DNA of 37,069 bases from Pseudomonadota bacterium (GTDB lineage: Bacteria > Pseudomonadota > Gammaproteobacteria > Pseudomonadales > Pseudomonadaceae). The notes under the pieces are model-generated. The model was not told the DNA's origin. It saw nothing but the letters and a program-made list of their open reading frames with translations, and made no database searches. Each line of letters opens with the position of its first letter. Positions within the stretch are counted from its first letter, which is position 1. The position numbers were made by a program, and so were the translations under genes. Positions 8,235 to 17,176 of the stretch are shown one piece after another. The stretch is from positions 1 through 37,069 of the forward strand of contig JAEYXX010000130.1 of the NCBI GenBank assembly GCA_023431055.1, written 5' to 3'.

Positions 8235-9242
8235 GTGATCCAGTTTCAATCCGTCCACAAGGCCTACCGCGTCGCGGGCCGCGAGATTCCGGCGCTGCAG
8301 CCCACCACGCTACAGATCGGCAGCGGTCAGGTGTTCGGCATCATTGGCCACTCCGGCGCCGGCAAGAGCACCCTGCTACGCCTGATCAACCGCCTGGAGG
8401 AGCCCTCCGGCGGGCGCATCGAGATCGACGGCGTCGACGTCACCGCCCTCGATGCCAATGGCCTGCGCCGCTTCCGTCAGCAGGTCGGGATGATCTTCCA
8501 GCACTTCAACCTGCTGTCGTCGAAGACCGTTGCTGACAACATCGCCATGCCGCTGCGCCTGGCCAGCGAACTGAGCCGTGCCGAAATCGACGCCCGCGTC
8601 GCCGAGCTGCTGGCCCGCGTCGGCCTGCAGGATCACGCCAACAAATACCCGGCGCAGCTCTCCGGTGGGCAGAAGCAGCGCGTCGGCATCGCCCGTGCGC
8701 TGAGCACGCGACCGAAGATCCTGCTGTGCGATGAGGCTACCAGCGCCCTCGACCCGCAGACCACCACCGCCGTGCTGCAACTGCTGGCCGAGATCAACCG
8801 CGAGCTTGGCCTGACCATCGTGCTGATCACCCACGAGATGGACGTGATCCGCCGCGTCTGCGACCGCGTGGCGGTGATGGACGCCGGTATCATCGTCGAG
8901 GAAGGCCCGGTGGCCGAGGTGTTCCTGCACCCGCAGCACCCGACCACCAAGCGTTTCGTGCAGGAGTCCGAGCATGTCGACGAAGCCGAACAGCGCGATG
9001 ACTTCGCTCATGTCGAAGGCCGCATCCTGCGCCTGACCTTCCAGGGCGAGGCCACCTACGCACCGCTGCTGGGCACCGTGGCCCGCGAAACCGGGGTGGA
9101 CTACAGCATCCTCGCCGGGCGCATCGACCGCATCAAGGACACCCCCTACGGCCAGCTCACCCTGGCCCTGACCGGTGGCGACATCGACGCCGCGCTGGCG
9201 CGCTTCGGCGCCGCTGACGTGCATCTGGAGGTACTGCGCTGA
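8235..9242 (+). CDS. metN: Methionine ABC transporter, ATP-binding protein
   Basis: Energises uptake of methionine (D- and L-) through MetI. The 335-residue protein has Walker [10 protein letters not shown] (about 37-45), signature [15 protein letters not shown] (about 139-153), Walker [15 protein letters not shown] (about 158-171) and the switch His in LITHEMD. The C-terminal NIL/ACT-like domain (about 255-335) is the site where cytoplasmic methionine inhibits the transporter in homologues. I take GTG at 8235, giving [13 protein letters not shown] and preceded by AAAAGG; an upstream start at 8196 (ATG) would add 13 residues unlike the family. The 182-bp region before it has no recognisable riboswitch. 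It overlaps metI by 1 bp. Confidence 0.95.
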   Translation: MIQFQSVHKAYRVAGREIPALQPTTLQIGSGQVFGIIGHSGAGKSTLLRLINRLEEPSGGRIEIDGVDVTALDANGLRRFRQQVGMIFQHFNLLSSKTVADNIAMPLRLASELSRAEIDARVAELLARVGLQDHANKYPAQLSGGQKQRVGIARALSTRPKILLCDEATSALDPQTTTAVLQLLAEINRELGLTIVLITHEMDVIRRVCDRVAVMDAGIIVEEGPVAEVFLHPQHPTTKRFVQESEHVDEAEQRDDFAHVEGRILRLTFQGEATYAPLLGTVARETGVDYSILAGRIDRIKDTPYGQLTLALTGGDIDAALARFGAADVHLEVLR

Positions 9243-9910
9243 TGCTCGAACAACTGCTGCCCAACGTGTTCTGGCCGGAAATCTGGCAGGCCAGTCTCGA
9301 CACCCTGAATATGCTGCTCGGCTCGATGCTGTTCACCGTGCTGCTCGGCCTGCCACTCGGCGTGCTGCTGTTTCTCACCGGCCCGCGTCAGCTGTTCGAA
9401 CAGAAGGCGCTGTACGGTTCGCTGTCGCTGGTGGTGAACATCCTGCGCTCGGTGCCCTTCGTCATCCTCTTGATCCTGATGATCCCCTTCACCGAGCTGC
9501 TGGTCGGCACCTCGCTGGGCGTGGCCGGCGCCATCCCGCCGCTGGTGGTGGGTGCCACGCCGTTCTTCGCGCGCCTGGTGGAAACCGCCCTGCGCGAGGT
9601 CGAGCGCGGCATCATCGAAGCGACCCAGGCCATGGGCGCCAGCACCTGGCAGATCATCACCCGTGCGCTGCTGCCCGAGGCCCTGCCCGGCCTGCTGGCG
9701 GCGGCCACCGTCACCGCGATTACGCTGGTCTCCTATACCGCCATGAGCGGCCTGATCGGCGGCGGCGGCCTCGGCGACCTGGCCGTGCGCTACGGTTACC
9801 AGCGCTACCAGCCGGACGTGATGGCCGTGACCGTCATCCTGCTGCTGATCCTGGTGCAGGTGCTGCAGATGGTCGGTGATCGGCTGGTGGTACATTTTTC
9901 CCGTAAATAA
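9242..9910 (+). CDS. metI: Methionine ABC transporter, permease
   Basis: The inner-membrane channel of the methionine importer. The 222-residue protein has five or six hydrophobic helices and the binding-protein-dependent permease EAA loop (EATQAMGASTWQIITRALLPEA, within about 122-143) that docks on MetN. The segment LVSYTAMSGLIGGGGLGDLA is characteristic of MetI. The length matches the family. The start overlaps the metN stop (TGATG), and metQ follows 57 bp downstream, giving the standard metN-metI-metQ operon. Confidence 0.96.
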   Translation: MLEQLLPNVFWPEIWQASLDTLNMLLGSMLFTVLLGLPLGVLLFLTGPRQLFEQKALYGSLSLVVNILRSVPFVILLILMIPFTELLVGTSLGVAGAIPPLVVGATPFFARLVETALREVERGIIEATQAMGASTWQIITRALLPEALPGLLAAATVTAITLVSYTAMSGLIGGGGLGDLAVRYGYQRYQPDVMAVTVILLLILVQVLQMVGDRLVVHFSRK

Positions 9911-9967
9911 AAGCGGCGACCCGCTACCCGTGGGACCCGCGCCAACCTTCCCAAAAGGAACCTTGAA

Positions 9968-10738
9968 ATGAAGAAACTGCTGACTGCCCTGGCCGCCTTC
10001 GCGGCCTTCTCGGCTCAGGCCGAAACCCTCAACATCGCCGCTACCCCGGTACCGCACGCGGAGATCCTGGAAGTGGTCAAGCCGCTGCTGGCCAAAGAAG
10101 GCGTGGAGCTGAAGGTGCGCGTTTTCACCGATTACGTGCAGCCCAACCTGCAGGTGCAACAGAAGAACCTCGACGCCAACTTCTTCCAGCACCAGCCGTA
10201 CCTGGATGAGTTCAACGCCAGCCGCAAGACTGAGCTGGTCAGCGTGGTAGGTGTACACGTCGAGCCCTTCGGCGCCTACTCCAGCAAGATCAAGAATCTG
10301 AGCGAGCTGCCGCAGGGCGCCACCGTGGCCATCCCCAACGACGCCACCAACGGCGGCCGTGCCCTGCTGCTGCTGCAGCAAGCCGGGGTGATCAAGCTCA
10401 AGCCGGAAGCCGGCATCCTCGCCACGCCCAAGGACATCGCCGAGAACCCCAAGGCGATCAAGGTGCGTGAACTGGAAGCGGCCACCCTGCCGCGCGTGCT
10501 GAGCCAGGTCGACGTTGCCCTGATCAACACCAACTATGCCCTGGAAGCCAAGCTGAACCCGACCCAGGACGCCCTGGCCATCGAAGGTAGCGACTCGCCG
10601 TACGTCAACCTGCTGGTCGCCCGTCCGGACAACAAGGACAGCGACGCCATGCAGAAACTGGCCAAGGCGCTGCACAGCGCCGAGGTCAAGCAGTTCATCG
10701 AAGAGAAGTACAAAGGTGCCGTCGTCCCGGCGTTCTGA
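9968..10738 (+). CDS. metQ: Methionine-binding protein, NlpA/MetQ family
   Basis: Delivers methionine to MetNI. The 256-residue precursor has a signal peptide MKKLLTALAAFAAFSAQA cut before ETLNIAATP. There is no lipobox cysteine, unlike E. coli MetQ, so this copy should be a soluble periplasmic protein. The body carries the family's segments VPHAEILEVVKPLL, VRVFTDYVQPNLQV, LDANFFQHQPYLDEFN, IPNDATNGGRALLLLQ and VDVALINTNYAL. AAAAGGAA precedes the ATG. A strong terminator follows, so it closes the operon. Confidence 0.95.
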   Translation: MKKLLTALAAFAAFSAQAETLNIAATPVPHAEILEVVKPLLAKEGVELKVRVFTDYVQPNLQVQQKNLDANFFQHQPYLDEFNASRKTELVSVVGVHVEPFGAYSSKIKNLSELPQGATVAIPNDATNGGRALLLLQQAGVIKLKPEAGILATPKDIAENPKAIKVRELEAATLPRVLSQVDVALINTNYALEAKLNPTQDALAIEGSDSPYVNLLVARPDNKDSDAMQKLAKALHSAEVKQFIEEKYKGAVVPAF

Positions 10739-10766
10739 TTGCCGCTGACGCGCTGGGCTGCACCCG

Positions 10767-10800
10767 ATGCCGCGCCGCTGCAAAGCTGCGCGGCATTTTT
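10767..10800 (+). terminator. Rho-independent terminator after metQ
   Basis: An 8-bp perfect stem, ATGCCGCG (10767-10774) with CGCGGCAT (10789-10796), and a 14-nt loop that can extend the pairing, followed directly by TTTT. It begins 29 bp after the metQ stop. Confidence 0.85.
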
Positions 10801-10824
10801 ATGCGTGAAATGCGTTGGTGAGCG

Positions 10825-10886
10825 GTAGGGGGCGCCGTGCGCACCGGGGGCAATGTGGTCACCGCCCCGGATTACATCCGCGCTAC
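10825..10886. repeat. Chimeric repeat: one arm of each of two palindromic families
   Basis: The left arm (10825-10846, GTAGGGGGCGCCGTGCGCAC plus CG) matches the element at 3854-3875 except one base. The right arm (10865-10886, CCCCGGATTACATCCGCGCTAC) matches the right arm of the GTAGCCCGGAT family with about two changes. The two arms do not pair with each other. The region 10887-10947 has no gene, only a fragment resembling the GCGACTGAAGCCCCTCCCAC repeat type. Confidence 0.65.
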
Positions 10887-10947
10887 GACACCGGCAGGCG
10901 CTCGACGACGCTTGCAGTCGCGACTGAAGCCCCTCCCACCGAGCGCA

Positions 10948-11346
10948 CTAACCTGCCTTTGGCTTTTCCGGCCGCGTCCAGATAAACAACGCGCCGCAAC
11001 TCATGCCGGCAGCAGCGAACAGCACGGAAGGCAGGTGATCGACGGTCAGCAGCAGGATGGTCAGCGCGAGCAGCATGCTGGCACTCGCCACCCATTTGGT
11101 ACGCCTGGCGATCAGGCCGCCGTTTTTCCAGTCACGCAGCAGTGGGCCGAACACCCGATGATTCTCCAGCCAGGCGGCCAGGCGCGGCGAACTGCGCGAC
11201 GCCGCCCAGGCCGCCAGCAGGACGAACTCGGTGGTGGGCAGCCCCGGCAGGATCACCCCAAGCATGGCCATGCCAATGCTCAGATAGGCCAGTAGCAACC
11301 ATAACCAGCGCTGCCAGACCGCCCGCGCCAGCCTGATTTCAGGCAA
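10948..11346 (-). CDS. DUF454 (YbaN-like) inner-membrane protein
   Basis: Function unknown. The 132-residue protein has hydrophobic segments near residues 13-33 (WLWLLLAYLSIGMAMLGVIL) and 85-122 in two passes. The DUF454 signature GVILPGLPTTEFVLLAAWAA is followed by FGPLLRDWKNGGLI and the basic RRTKW. The start is a TTG 8 bp inside the end of hemO (MPEIRLARAVW), so translation is probably coupled to heme oxygenase. It is the last gene of the minus-strand heme block. Members of this family occur near iron and heme genes in various bacteria, as far as I recall, but no role is established; a link to heme handling is inference from position. Confidence 0.85.
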   Translation of the reverse strand: MPEIRLARAVWQRWLWLLLAYLSIGMAMLGVILPGLPTTEFVLLAAWAASRSSPRLAAWLENHRVFGPLLRDWKNGGLIARRTKWVASASMLLALTILLLTVDHLPSVLFAAAGMSCGALFIWTRPEKPKAG

Positions 11347-11929
11347 AACAGCGCTCCAGGTGTACGGTGAAGCGCTCGAAGGCGGCGATGGCCGCGGCCT
11401 CGGCCAGACGCTCCTGCTCGGTATCTAGCTCGACGCTATCGAGCACCGCGGTGAAGGCTTTCCAGCCCTGCGCACGGCCGCCCTCGGGCTCGCCGAGATG
11501 GCGTGCGCCAAAGGTCTCGCTCAGCCCCAGTGCCGGCATGCGCTTGAGCAGGAAGGCCGCGCCGAGCTTGGAGCCCTCGGAGACGAACAGCCAGGCCAGT
11601 GCCTCGCCGAGCCCCATTTGCCGATTGCGCACGCTGTCATCGCCTTCGGGCAGCGCCCGGTTCAGGTCGGCCAGGTCCAGTACGGTGGCCTCCACGCGGC
11701 AGCGTTGCGGCAGGTCCGGTACCAGCTCGATCAGTGTGGGATCGTTGTAGAGGTTCTGCAGATCGCGTTGGAACAGGTACTGGGCCGCGACGAAATGTGC
11801 GAAACGCTCCGGGCTGGCGAAGGGGTCATGGCTTTTCACCAGGTTGTCGAGACGGCTGTGCGGCTCGTGGGTGATGGCGTTGAGACGCTGCGAGCGCAGT
11901 GGATGGGAGAGTTGCGCAGATGCAGTCAT
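11339..11929 (-). CDS. hemO: Heme oxygenase, PigA/HemO type
   Basis: Opens heme to biliverdin, CO and Fe2+ in the cytoplasm, the last step of heme-iron use. The 196-residue protein aligns without large gaps to P. aeruginosa HemO as I remember it: LRSQRLN near the N-terminus, the proximal heme ligand His24 in THEPHSRLDNLVKS, the distal-helix segment WLFVSEGSKLGAAFLLKR, and GARHLGEPEGGRAQGWKAF. The residues corresponding to PigA Asn19 and Phe117, which give beta/delta instead of alpha cleavage, are present here as Asn17 and Phe115. It lies 51 bp downstream of hasF on the same strand with no terminator visible, so it probably belongs to the has operon. I found no separate Fur box before it. Confidence 0.93.
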   Translation of the reverse strand: MTASAQLSHPLRSQRLNAITHEPHSRLDNLVKSHDPFASPERFAHFVAAQYLFQRDLQNLYNDPTLIELVPDLPQRCRVEATVLDLADLNRALPEGDDSVRNRQMGLGEALAWLFVSEGSKLGAAFLLKRMPALGLSETFGARHLGEPEGGRAQGWKAFTAVLDSVELDTEQERLAEAAAIAAFERFTVHLERCFA

Positions 11930-11980
11930 GACGTAGCCCCTGAGGTAGTTCTGTTAAGAAGACGAATCAGCCGATTTCAT

Positions 11981-13300
11981 TCAGTAATCCGCACCGACGA
12001 AGTACCCTGCCAGTCGCTGCAGATCGGCGGCATCGAGTTGGCCGGCCAGTTGGCGCAACTGCAGCCAGGCACGCAGGTAGCCATGGCGCGCCTCGGCCAG
12101 GTCGCGGCGGGCGCCGTGCAACTGCTGCTCGGCGTCGAGCACATCGAGATTGACCCGTTCGCCACCAGCCACACTCTTGCGCGTCGCCTGCACCAGCGTC
12201 TCGGCAGCGCTCACGGCCAGACGATAGGCACGCACCCGTGCTGCCGCGCTGTTGCACAGGTTGAACTGCTGACGCAGACGGGTGAGCAGCTCGGCAGTTT
12301 GCGCGTCCAGCTCGAAGCCGGCCTGCACATGCGCGGCGCTGGCCTGGCGGGTTGCCGCACTCACTCCGCCACCGGCGAACAGCGGCACGCTGAGCTGGAT
12401 GCCGATGCTGTCGGTGTCGTACTGCTGGTTGTAGGCGCTTTCCGAATCGGAGCTGGTCAGGCGGCTGCTGGCCACCAGGCTCAGGGTCGGCAGATGGCCG
12501 GCGCGCTGTTTCTCGATGCCCTGGGCCGCCACCTCGACGGCACGGCGCTGCGCCGCCAGTTCGGCGTTGCCGGCCACGGCCAGGTCGCGCCAGGCCTCGA
12601 AGCGCGCCGGCTGCGGCGGCTGAATCATGAAATCATCAAGCAACGGCTGCAGGTCGCTGTGCGCCAAAGGCTCGCCGACGATGGCCTCCAGCGCGCGCAG
12701 GGCAATGTCCAGATCGTCCTGAGCCTGGATCAGCTCGGCCTCAGCCAGAGCCAGGCGCGCCTCGGTTTCCAGCTCGTCGGTGCGGGTGCCCTCGCCGGCT
12801 CGCACCAAGCGTTGATTGAGGTGCAGGCGCTCGACCAGGGCGCGACGCTGGGCGCGCGCCAGGGCGATGCGTTCGTCACTCAGCAGCGCCTGGCTGTAGG
12901 CCTCGAACAGGCGTACCGCCAGCTCCTGGCTGCGCCCGCGAAAGCGCTCGTCGGCCAGCAACGCACGCGCCACACCCTGGCGGTAGTCGGCCCAGGCGGC
13001 GTAGTCGAACAGCGGCTGTTGCAGGCTGAGCACCGAGGCATAGCTGCGGTAATCGCGGTCGACGCGCTGCTCGCCCGCCGTCACCTGCGAGTCGTTGCGC
13101 TGGTTGCTGTAGCTCCACGACAGCCGTGGCAGCAGCCCCGCGCGGCCGATGGCCTGGCTCTCCAGCCCGGCGTCGCGCTCGGCGATGGCGGCCTGGAAGG
13201 TCGGGTCATGACGCAGCGCCAGGGCGTAGGCATCGAGCAGGCCGAGTGCGTACACAGGCGATGCCAGGCACAGGAACAGGCCGAAACAGAGCGCGCGCAT
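11981..13300 (-). CDS. hasF: TolC-family outer-membrane channel of the HasA exporter
   Basis: The outer-membrane tunnel through which the hemophore HasA leaves the cell. The 439-residue precursor has a signal peptide (MRALCFGLFLCLASPVYA) and the two-repeat TolC architecture: long helical stretches rich in Ala, Arg, Gln and Glu (about 110-240 and 310-430), and strand regions SWSYSNQRNDSQ and YDTDSIGIQLSVPLFAGGGV. The segment LLDAYALALRHDPTFQAAIAERDAG is the usual N-terminus of type I secretion TolC proteins (TIGR01844-like). It follows hasE with a 2-bp gap, completing the ABC-MFP-OMP set. Confidence 0.93.
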   Translation of the reverse strand: MRALCFGLFLCLASPVYALGLLDAYALALRHDPTFQAAIAERDAGLESQAIGRAGLLPRLSWSYSNQRNDSQVTAGEQRVDRDYRSYASVLSLQQPLFDYAAWADYRQGVARALLADERFRGRSQELAVRLFEAYSQALLSDERIALARAQRRALVERLHLNQRLVRAGEGTRTDELETEARLALAEAELIQAQDDLDIALRALEAIVGEPLAHSDLQPLLDDFMIQPPQPARFEAWRDLAVAGNAELAAQRRAVEVAAQGIEKQRAGHLPTLSLVASSRLTSSDSESAYNQQYDTDSIGIQLSVPLFAGGGVSAATRQASAAHVQAGFELDAQTAELLTRLRQQFNLCNSAAARVRAYRLAVSAAETLVQATRKSVAGGERVNLDVLDAEQQLHGARRDLAEARHGYLRAWLQLRQLAGQLDAADLQRLAGYFVGADY

Positions 13301-13302
13301 GG

Positions 13303-14619
13303 TCAGTCTTCCGCCAGAGCCAGGTGAGTGCGATCGAGCAACGGCTTGAACAGGTAGTTGAGCAGCGAGCGCTCGCCGGTGCTGATAAAGGCTTCCACCG
13401 GCATGCCAGGCCGAATGCGCAGGCCGGCCAATTGCTGCAGAGCCTCCTCGCCCACACGAATGCGGATGGCGTAATACGGCTCGCCGCTGCGCTCATCCTG
13501 CAGGCGGTCGGCGGAAACCAGCTCCAGGGTGCCGGCGACGCGCGGCGTGGTGCGCTGCTCGAAGGCGGTGAACAGCAACTCGACCGGCAGGCCAGGGTGT
13601 ACCTTGTCCACCAGCGCCGGGCTCAGGCGGCCCTCGACCAGCAGCGGCTGATCCTGCGGGACGATCTCCAGCAGCGCCTGCCCGGGTGCGACCACGCCGC
13701 CCTCGGTGAATACGCTGAGCCCGACCACCAGGCCGCTGGCCGGCGCACGCAGCAGGGTGCGCTGTAACTCGGCATCGACCCCGGCCAGGCGATGGTGCAG
13801 CTCTTCGCTGCGGATCTGCGTCTCGGCCAACTGGCTACGCACCTGTTCCTGGAACTGCTCGCGACGCTGTGCGGCGCGCAGACGCAGTTCGGCAATCTGC
13901 CGCTGCAACTGGCCGATACGACCGGCGTCATCGGCCAGCAGACCGATCAGCTCGGCACGCTGGCGCTCGACATCGAGCAGGCGATTGCGCGGGATGTAGT
14001 TGTCCGCCGCCAGCTCGCGCAGGCCCAGCAATTGCTCGTCGAGCACGCGTAACTGGGCTCGCTTGCTGCTGTGCAGCGCACGCAGTCCACCCAGTTGCGC
14101 CTCGTTGCCGGCCAGGTTCTGCGCCAGGCCATCGAGCTCCAGGGCCAGGGCCTGACGTCGGCTGGCGAACAGTTGCCGCTGCAGCTCCAGACTGGCGACC
14201 GCCAGGGGATCATCCGGGCGTGCCAGCAGCCAGGGGTCGAAAGCGATGCTCGCCGCGCCGTCACGCTCGGCAGCCAGCCGCGCAGCGCTGGCGCGACTGC
14301 CGATCAGTTGCGCGCGCAGGGCCTCGGCCTGCGCCTGCAACGCCTGGTCATCCAGCTCCAGCAAGGGCTGGCCGGCCTGCACCGAATCGCCATCACGGAC
14401 GAGGATGCGGCGCACCGTGCCACCCGTGGGGTGCTGCAGCGCCTGGCGATTGCCGCTGACCATCACCGTGCCGCTCACCGGCACGCCCTTGTCCAGCGGC
14501 GCCAGTGCAGCCCAGGCGAGAAAGCCGCCAAAGCCGGCCAGCAGCAGCCACCAGCCGAGTCGCGTCGGCGCCCGGGCATCGACGGCGTGCAGAGGCTGAA
14601 GCGGTGCAGGCGCGCTCAT
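13303..14619 (-). CDS. hasE: HlyD-family membrane fusion protein of the HasA exporter
   Basis: Links the inner-membrane ABC protein HasD to the outer-membrane channel. The 438-residue protein has one transmembrane helix (about 21-41, [20 protein letters not shown]) and the lipoyl half-motif [21 protein letters not shown] long coiled-coil hairpin (about 95-290) is followed by the second lipoyl half [20 protein letters not shown] and the terminal [17 protein letters not shown] typical of PrtE/HasE. The ATG at 14619 overlaps the hasD stop (ATGA). The open frame continues far upstream only because of high GC content; that extension overlaps hasD in another frame and is not real. Confidence 0.94.
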   Translation of the reverse strand: MSAPAPLQPLHAVDARAPTRLGWWLLLAGFGGFLAWAALAPLDKGVPVSGTVMVSGNRQALQHPTGGTVRRILVRDGDSVQAGQPLLELDDQALQAQAEALRAQLIGSRASAARLAAERDGAASIAFDPWLLARPDDPLAVASLELQRQLFASRRQALALELDGLAQNLAGNEAQLGGLRALHSSKRAQLRVLDEQLLGLRELAADNYIPRNRLLDVERQRAELIGLLADDAGRIGQLQRQIAELRLRAAQRREQFQEQVRSQLAETQIRSEELHHRLAGVDAELQRTLLRAPASGLVVGLSVFTEGGVVAPGQALLEIVPQDQPLLVEGRLSPALVDKVHPGLPVELLFTAFEQRTTPRVAGTLELVSADRLQDERSGEPYYAIRIRVGEEALQQLAGLRIRPGMPVEAFISTGERSLLNYLFKPLLDRTHLALAED

Positions 14620-16373
14620 TGCTGAGCTCCCGGCATGGCGCCGTAACTCATGCTCAGGCTCGGCGCGACACGCCGTACCGGCGCGCTCTGCGCTGCCGGG
14701 CGGGCGGCCTGCTGCAACTCCTGCAGCACCCGGGTGGCCGGACCGAAGGCCTGCATTTGACCGCCACGCAGCACCAGCAACTGATCGGCGCCCTTGAGCA
14801 GCGCCGGGCGATGGCTGACCAGCACCAGGGTGCGGCCCTGTTCGCGCAGGCGCTCGAGTGCGGCCAGCAGCGCCTGCTCGCCGGCCTCGTCGAGGTTGGC
14901 ATCGGGCTCGTCGAGCACGATCAGTGCCGGCAGACCGTAGACCGCGCGGGCCAGGCCGATGCGTTGCTTCTGCCCGCCGGAGAGCCCGGCGCCGCCCTCG
15001 CCCAGGCGCGTGTCGTAGCCCTGCGGCAGGCGCAGGATCAGTTCGTGCACACCGGCCATCTGCGCGGCGGCGATGACCTTGTCTGCCTCGACCTCGGCGA
15101 AGCGGGCGATATTCTCGGCGATGCTGCCGGCGAACAGTTGCACGTCCTGTGGCAGGTAGCCGAGGTGCGGGCCGAGCGCGTCCTTGTCCCACTGCTGCAG
15201 ATCGGCACCGTCCAGACGGACCTTGCCCGCCAGCGGGGTCTGCGCCGCCACCAGCAGGCGCGCCAGGCTGGACTTGCCGCAACCGGACGGCCCCAGCACC
15301 ACCAGGCGCTGGCCCGCTTCCAGGGCGAAGCTGACACCGGCCAGCACGGGCGTGCGCGAGCCCGGTGCGCAGGCTGACAGTTGCTCCACGCGCAATACGC
15401 CGCGTGGCGCTGGCAGGCTCATGCCGCTGGCACGCGGCGGTTGCGCCCGCAGCAGGTCGCACAGGCGCTGGTAGGCCTGCTGCGCACCGCTCCACTGCTT
15501 CCAGGCATTGATCAGTTGATCCAGCGGGGCGAGCACGCGCCCGGCGAGGATGGAGCCGGCGATCATCATGCCGGCGGTGATCTGCCCGTCCACCGCCAGC
15601 AACGCGCCGAGACCGAGCATCAGCGACTGCAACGCCAGGCGCACGGCCTTGGACGCCGCGCTGAACGCCGCGCCCTGCTCGCTGGCGCGGTTCTGCAGCT
15701 GCAGGAAGCGGCCGTGCTCGCCCTGCCAGCGCTGACGCAGGCGCGCCAGCATGCCCATGGCCTCGGTCGCCTCGACGTTGCGCAGATGCGATCCAGCCGC
15801 CTGGGTCGCCTGGATGGCCAATTGCCCGGCCTCGGCCAGCGGCGCGCGGGTCAACCACTGGTTGGCCCAGGTCAGCGTCAGCAGCAACGCCGCGCCGCCC
15901 AGCGCCAGCCAGCCGAGCCAGGGGTGGAAGAGAAACAGCACAGCCAGGTAGAGGGGGAACCAGGGCGCATCGAACAAGGCGAACAGGGCATTGCCGGTGG
16001 CGAACTGGCGCAGGCTGGTCAGGTCGTTCAGCGGCTGGGCGCTGCTGCCACGACCAAGGCGCAGGCTGGCATCGAAGGTGGCGTCGTAGATGCGTCCACC
16101 AAGCTGCTGGTCGATCTGCGCGCCAAGGCGAATCACCACCAGGCTGCGCACCCACTCCAGCAGCCCCATGAAGGCGTACAGGCCAAGCACCATCAGGGTC
16201 AGCATGGCCAGGGTCATGTGGTTGCCCGAAGCCAGCACGCGGTCGTAGACCTGCAGCATGTACAGCGCCGGGGCCAGCATTAGCAGGTTGATCACCGCGC
16301 TGAAGGCGCCGACGCTGACGAAGCCGCGCCGGCAAGCCGCCAGTGCAGCGAGGATTTCGTTGGAAGGTTGCAT
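14616..16373 (-). CDS. hasD: Type I secretion ABC transporter for HasA, PrtD family
   Basis: The ATP-driven inner-membrane component that recognises the C-terminal signal of HasA. The 585-residue protein has an N-terminal membrane domain (about 20-310, with [20 protein letters not shown]) and a C-terminal ABC domain. Motifs are Walker [10 protein letters not shown], signature [17 protein letters not shown], Walker [15 protein letters not shown] and switch His VSHRP. I chose ATG at 16373 ([16 protein letters not shown]), with GGGGCG upstream; a GTG at 16448 would add 25 residues of poor quality. It is separated from hasA by 166 bp carrying a strong hairpin, and is coupled to hasE. Confidence 0.94.
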   Translation of the reverse strand: MQPSNEILAALAACRRGFVSVGAFSAVINLLMLAPALYMLQVYDRVLASGNHMTLAMLTLMVLGLYAFMGLLEWVRSLVVIRLGAQIDQQLGGRIYDATFDASLRLGRGSSAQPLNDLTSLRQFATGNALFALFDAPWFPLYLAVLFLFHPWLGWLALGGAALLLTLTWANQWLTRAPLAEAGQLAIQATQAAGSHLRNVEATEAMGMLARLRQRWQGEHGRFLQLQNRASEQGAAFSAASKAVRLALQSLMLGLGALLAVDGQITAGMMIAGSILAGRVLAPLDQLINAWKQWSGAQQAYQRLCDLLRAQPPRASGMSLPAPRGVLRVEQLSACAPGSRTPVLAGVSFALEAGQRLVVLGPSGCGKSSLARLLVAAQTPLAGKVRLDGADLQQWDKDALGPHLGYLPQDVQLFAGSIAENIARFAEVEADKVIAAAQMAGVHELILRLPQGYDTRLGEGGAGLSGGQKQRIGLARAVYGLPALIVLDEPDANLDEAGEQALLAALERLREQGRTLVLVSHRPALLKGADQLLVLRGGQMQAFGPATRVLQELQQAARPAAQSAPVRRVAPSLSMSYGAMPGAQQ

Positions 16374-16491
16374 GCTGTCGCGCCCCAGAAGCACCGCCTG
16401 CGGCGATTGACGCGGCGGGCAGCACTTGTCGAGAATTCGTGCGACCACCGTGGCGCGAGTTGTTCAGGCCGGCACCACGGCGTTCGTTGCC

Positions 16492-16521
16492 GGCGGCCGG
16501 GAGAGCGATCTCCCCGCCGCC
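16492..16521 (-). other. Stable hairpin between hasA and hasD
   Basis: Stem GGCGGC/GCCGCC plus GGGAGA/TCTCCC with one C-C mismatch and a 4-nt loop. In the direction of has transcription it is not followed by a run of T, so it is more likely an attenuator or a 3' block to RNase that keeps hasA mRNA abundant relative to the exporter genes. The plus-strand T run (16522-16526) has no plus-strand gene to terminate. Confidence 0.6.
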
Positions 16522-16539
16522 TTTTTCATCACCGCTCGG

Positions 16540-17106
16540 TCAAGCCGCCAGGGCCAGATCGTCGGCCAACTCCGGCACGCCGATCAGTTCGACCGAGCCG
16601 GTGCTCAACGGACCAGCAGCCAGAGCGGCGGCGACCACGTCGAAGGTGTCGGCAGTGGAGACGCCGTAGTCGTCGAGGATGTCGTTCAACTGCGCCTCGA
16701 GCTCACCGGTGTTGCCGGACATCAGGGCGTAGATGGTGTCGTGCACATCGCTACCGCTCAGGCCCAGACCATCGAAGGTCACCTGGTCGTCGAACAGGTT
16801 GTAGCCACTGGCGTCCTTGTACAGATAACCACCCAGGTTGACGCTATCCAAGTCGCCGGACAGTACGTGCGTGGTGATGTTGTAGCTCAGCGTGCCTTCG
16901 GCAACGAAAGCACCGGTGCTCTCATAGCCGGAGATGGCGTACTGCGTGCCGCTCAGGTAGCCCGGATAGAAACCACCGGTGTTGCTGCCCTCGTTGACGT
17001 TGCCACTGGTGTGGTTGTTGTCGGCGAAGGTCAGCTCCCAGGCCGAGAGGTAGCTGCTGATCGAGTTGCTGGCATAGGTGGCGCTGTAGGAAATGGACAG
17101 ACTCAT
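16540..17106 (-). CDS. hasA: Hemophore HasA
   Basis: A secreted extracellular protein that binds heme and hands it to HasR. It has 188 residues, no N-terminal signal peptide, and the conserved C-terminal secretion tail ending ELADDLALAA. The start MSLSISYSATYASNS matches known HasA proteins; AGGAG lies 7 nt before this ATG (17106), and the in-frame codon eight positions earlier has no such support. The heme ligands are in place: His32 (NNHTSG) and Tyr75 (LSYNITTH). His80 would correspond to the His83 that tunes Tyr75 in P. aeruginosa and Serratia HasA, but the loop between them is three residues shorter here. HasA of P. aeruginosa is longer (about 205). Base composition is slightly less GC-rich than the flanking genes. 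Confidence 0.95.
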   Translation of the reverse strand: MSLSISYSATYASNSISSYLSAWELTFADNNHTSGNVNEGSNTGGFYPGYLSGTQYAISGYESTGAFVAEGTLSYNITTHVLSGDLDSVNLGGYLYKDASGYNLFDDQVTFDGLGLSGSDVHDTIYALMSGNTGELEAQLNDILDDYGVSTADTFDVVAAALAAGPLSTGSVELIGVPELADDLALAA

Positions 17107-17176
17107 GGGTTGATCTCCTATCGGTGTCATTCACGGCCCGCCAACGAGCCGCGATTCGCTCGGGATGAGCAAATTC

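Noticed and set aside
11498..13327. A 609-codon plus-strand open frame opposite hasF and hemO
   Set aside because: Shadow of hasF, which has a signal peptide and full TolC architecture.
16492..16530. Plus-strand rho-independent terminator (hairpin followed by TTTTT)
   Set aside because: No plus-strand gene ends there; the surrounding genes are on the minus strand. Kept as a hairpin of the has transcript.
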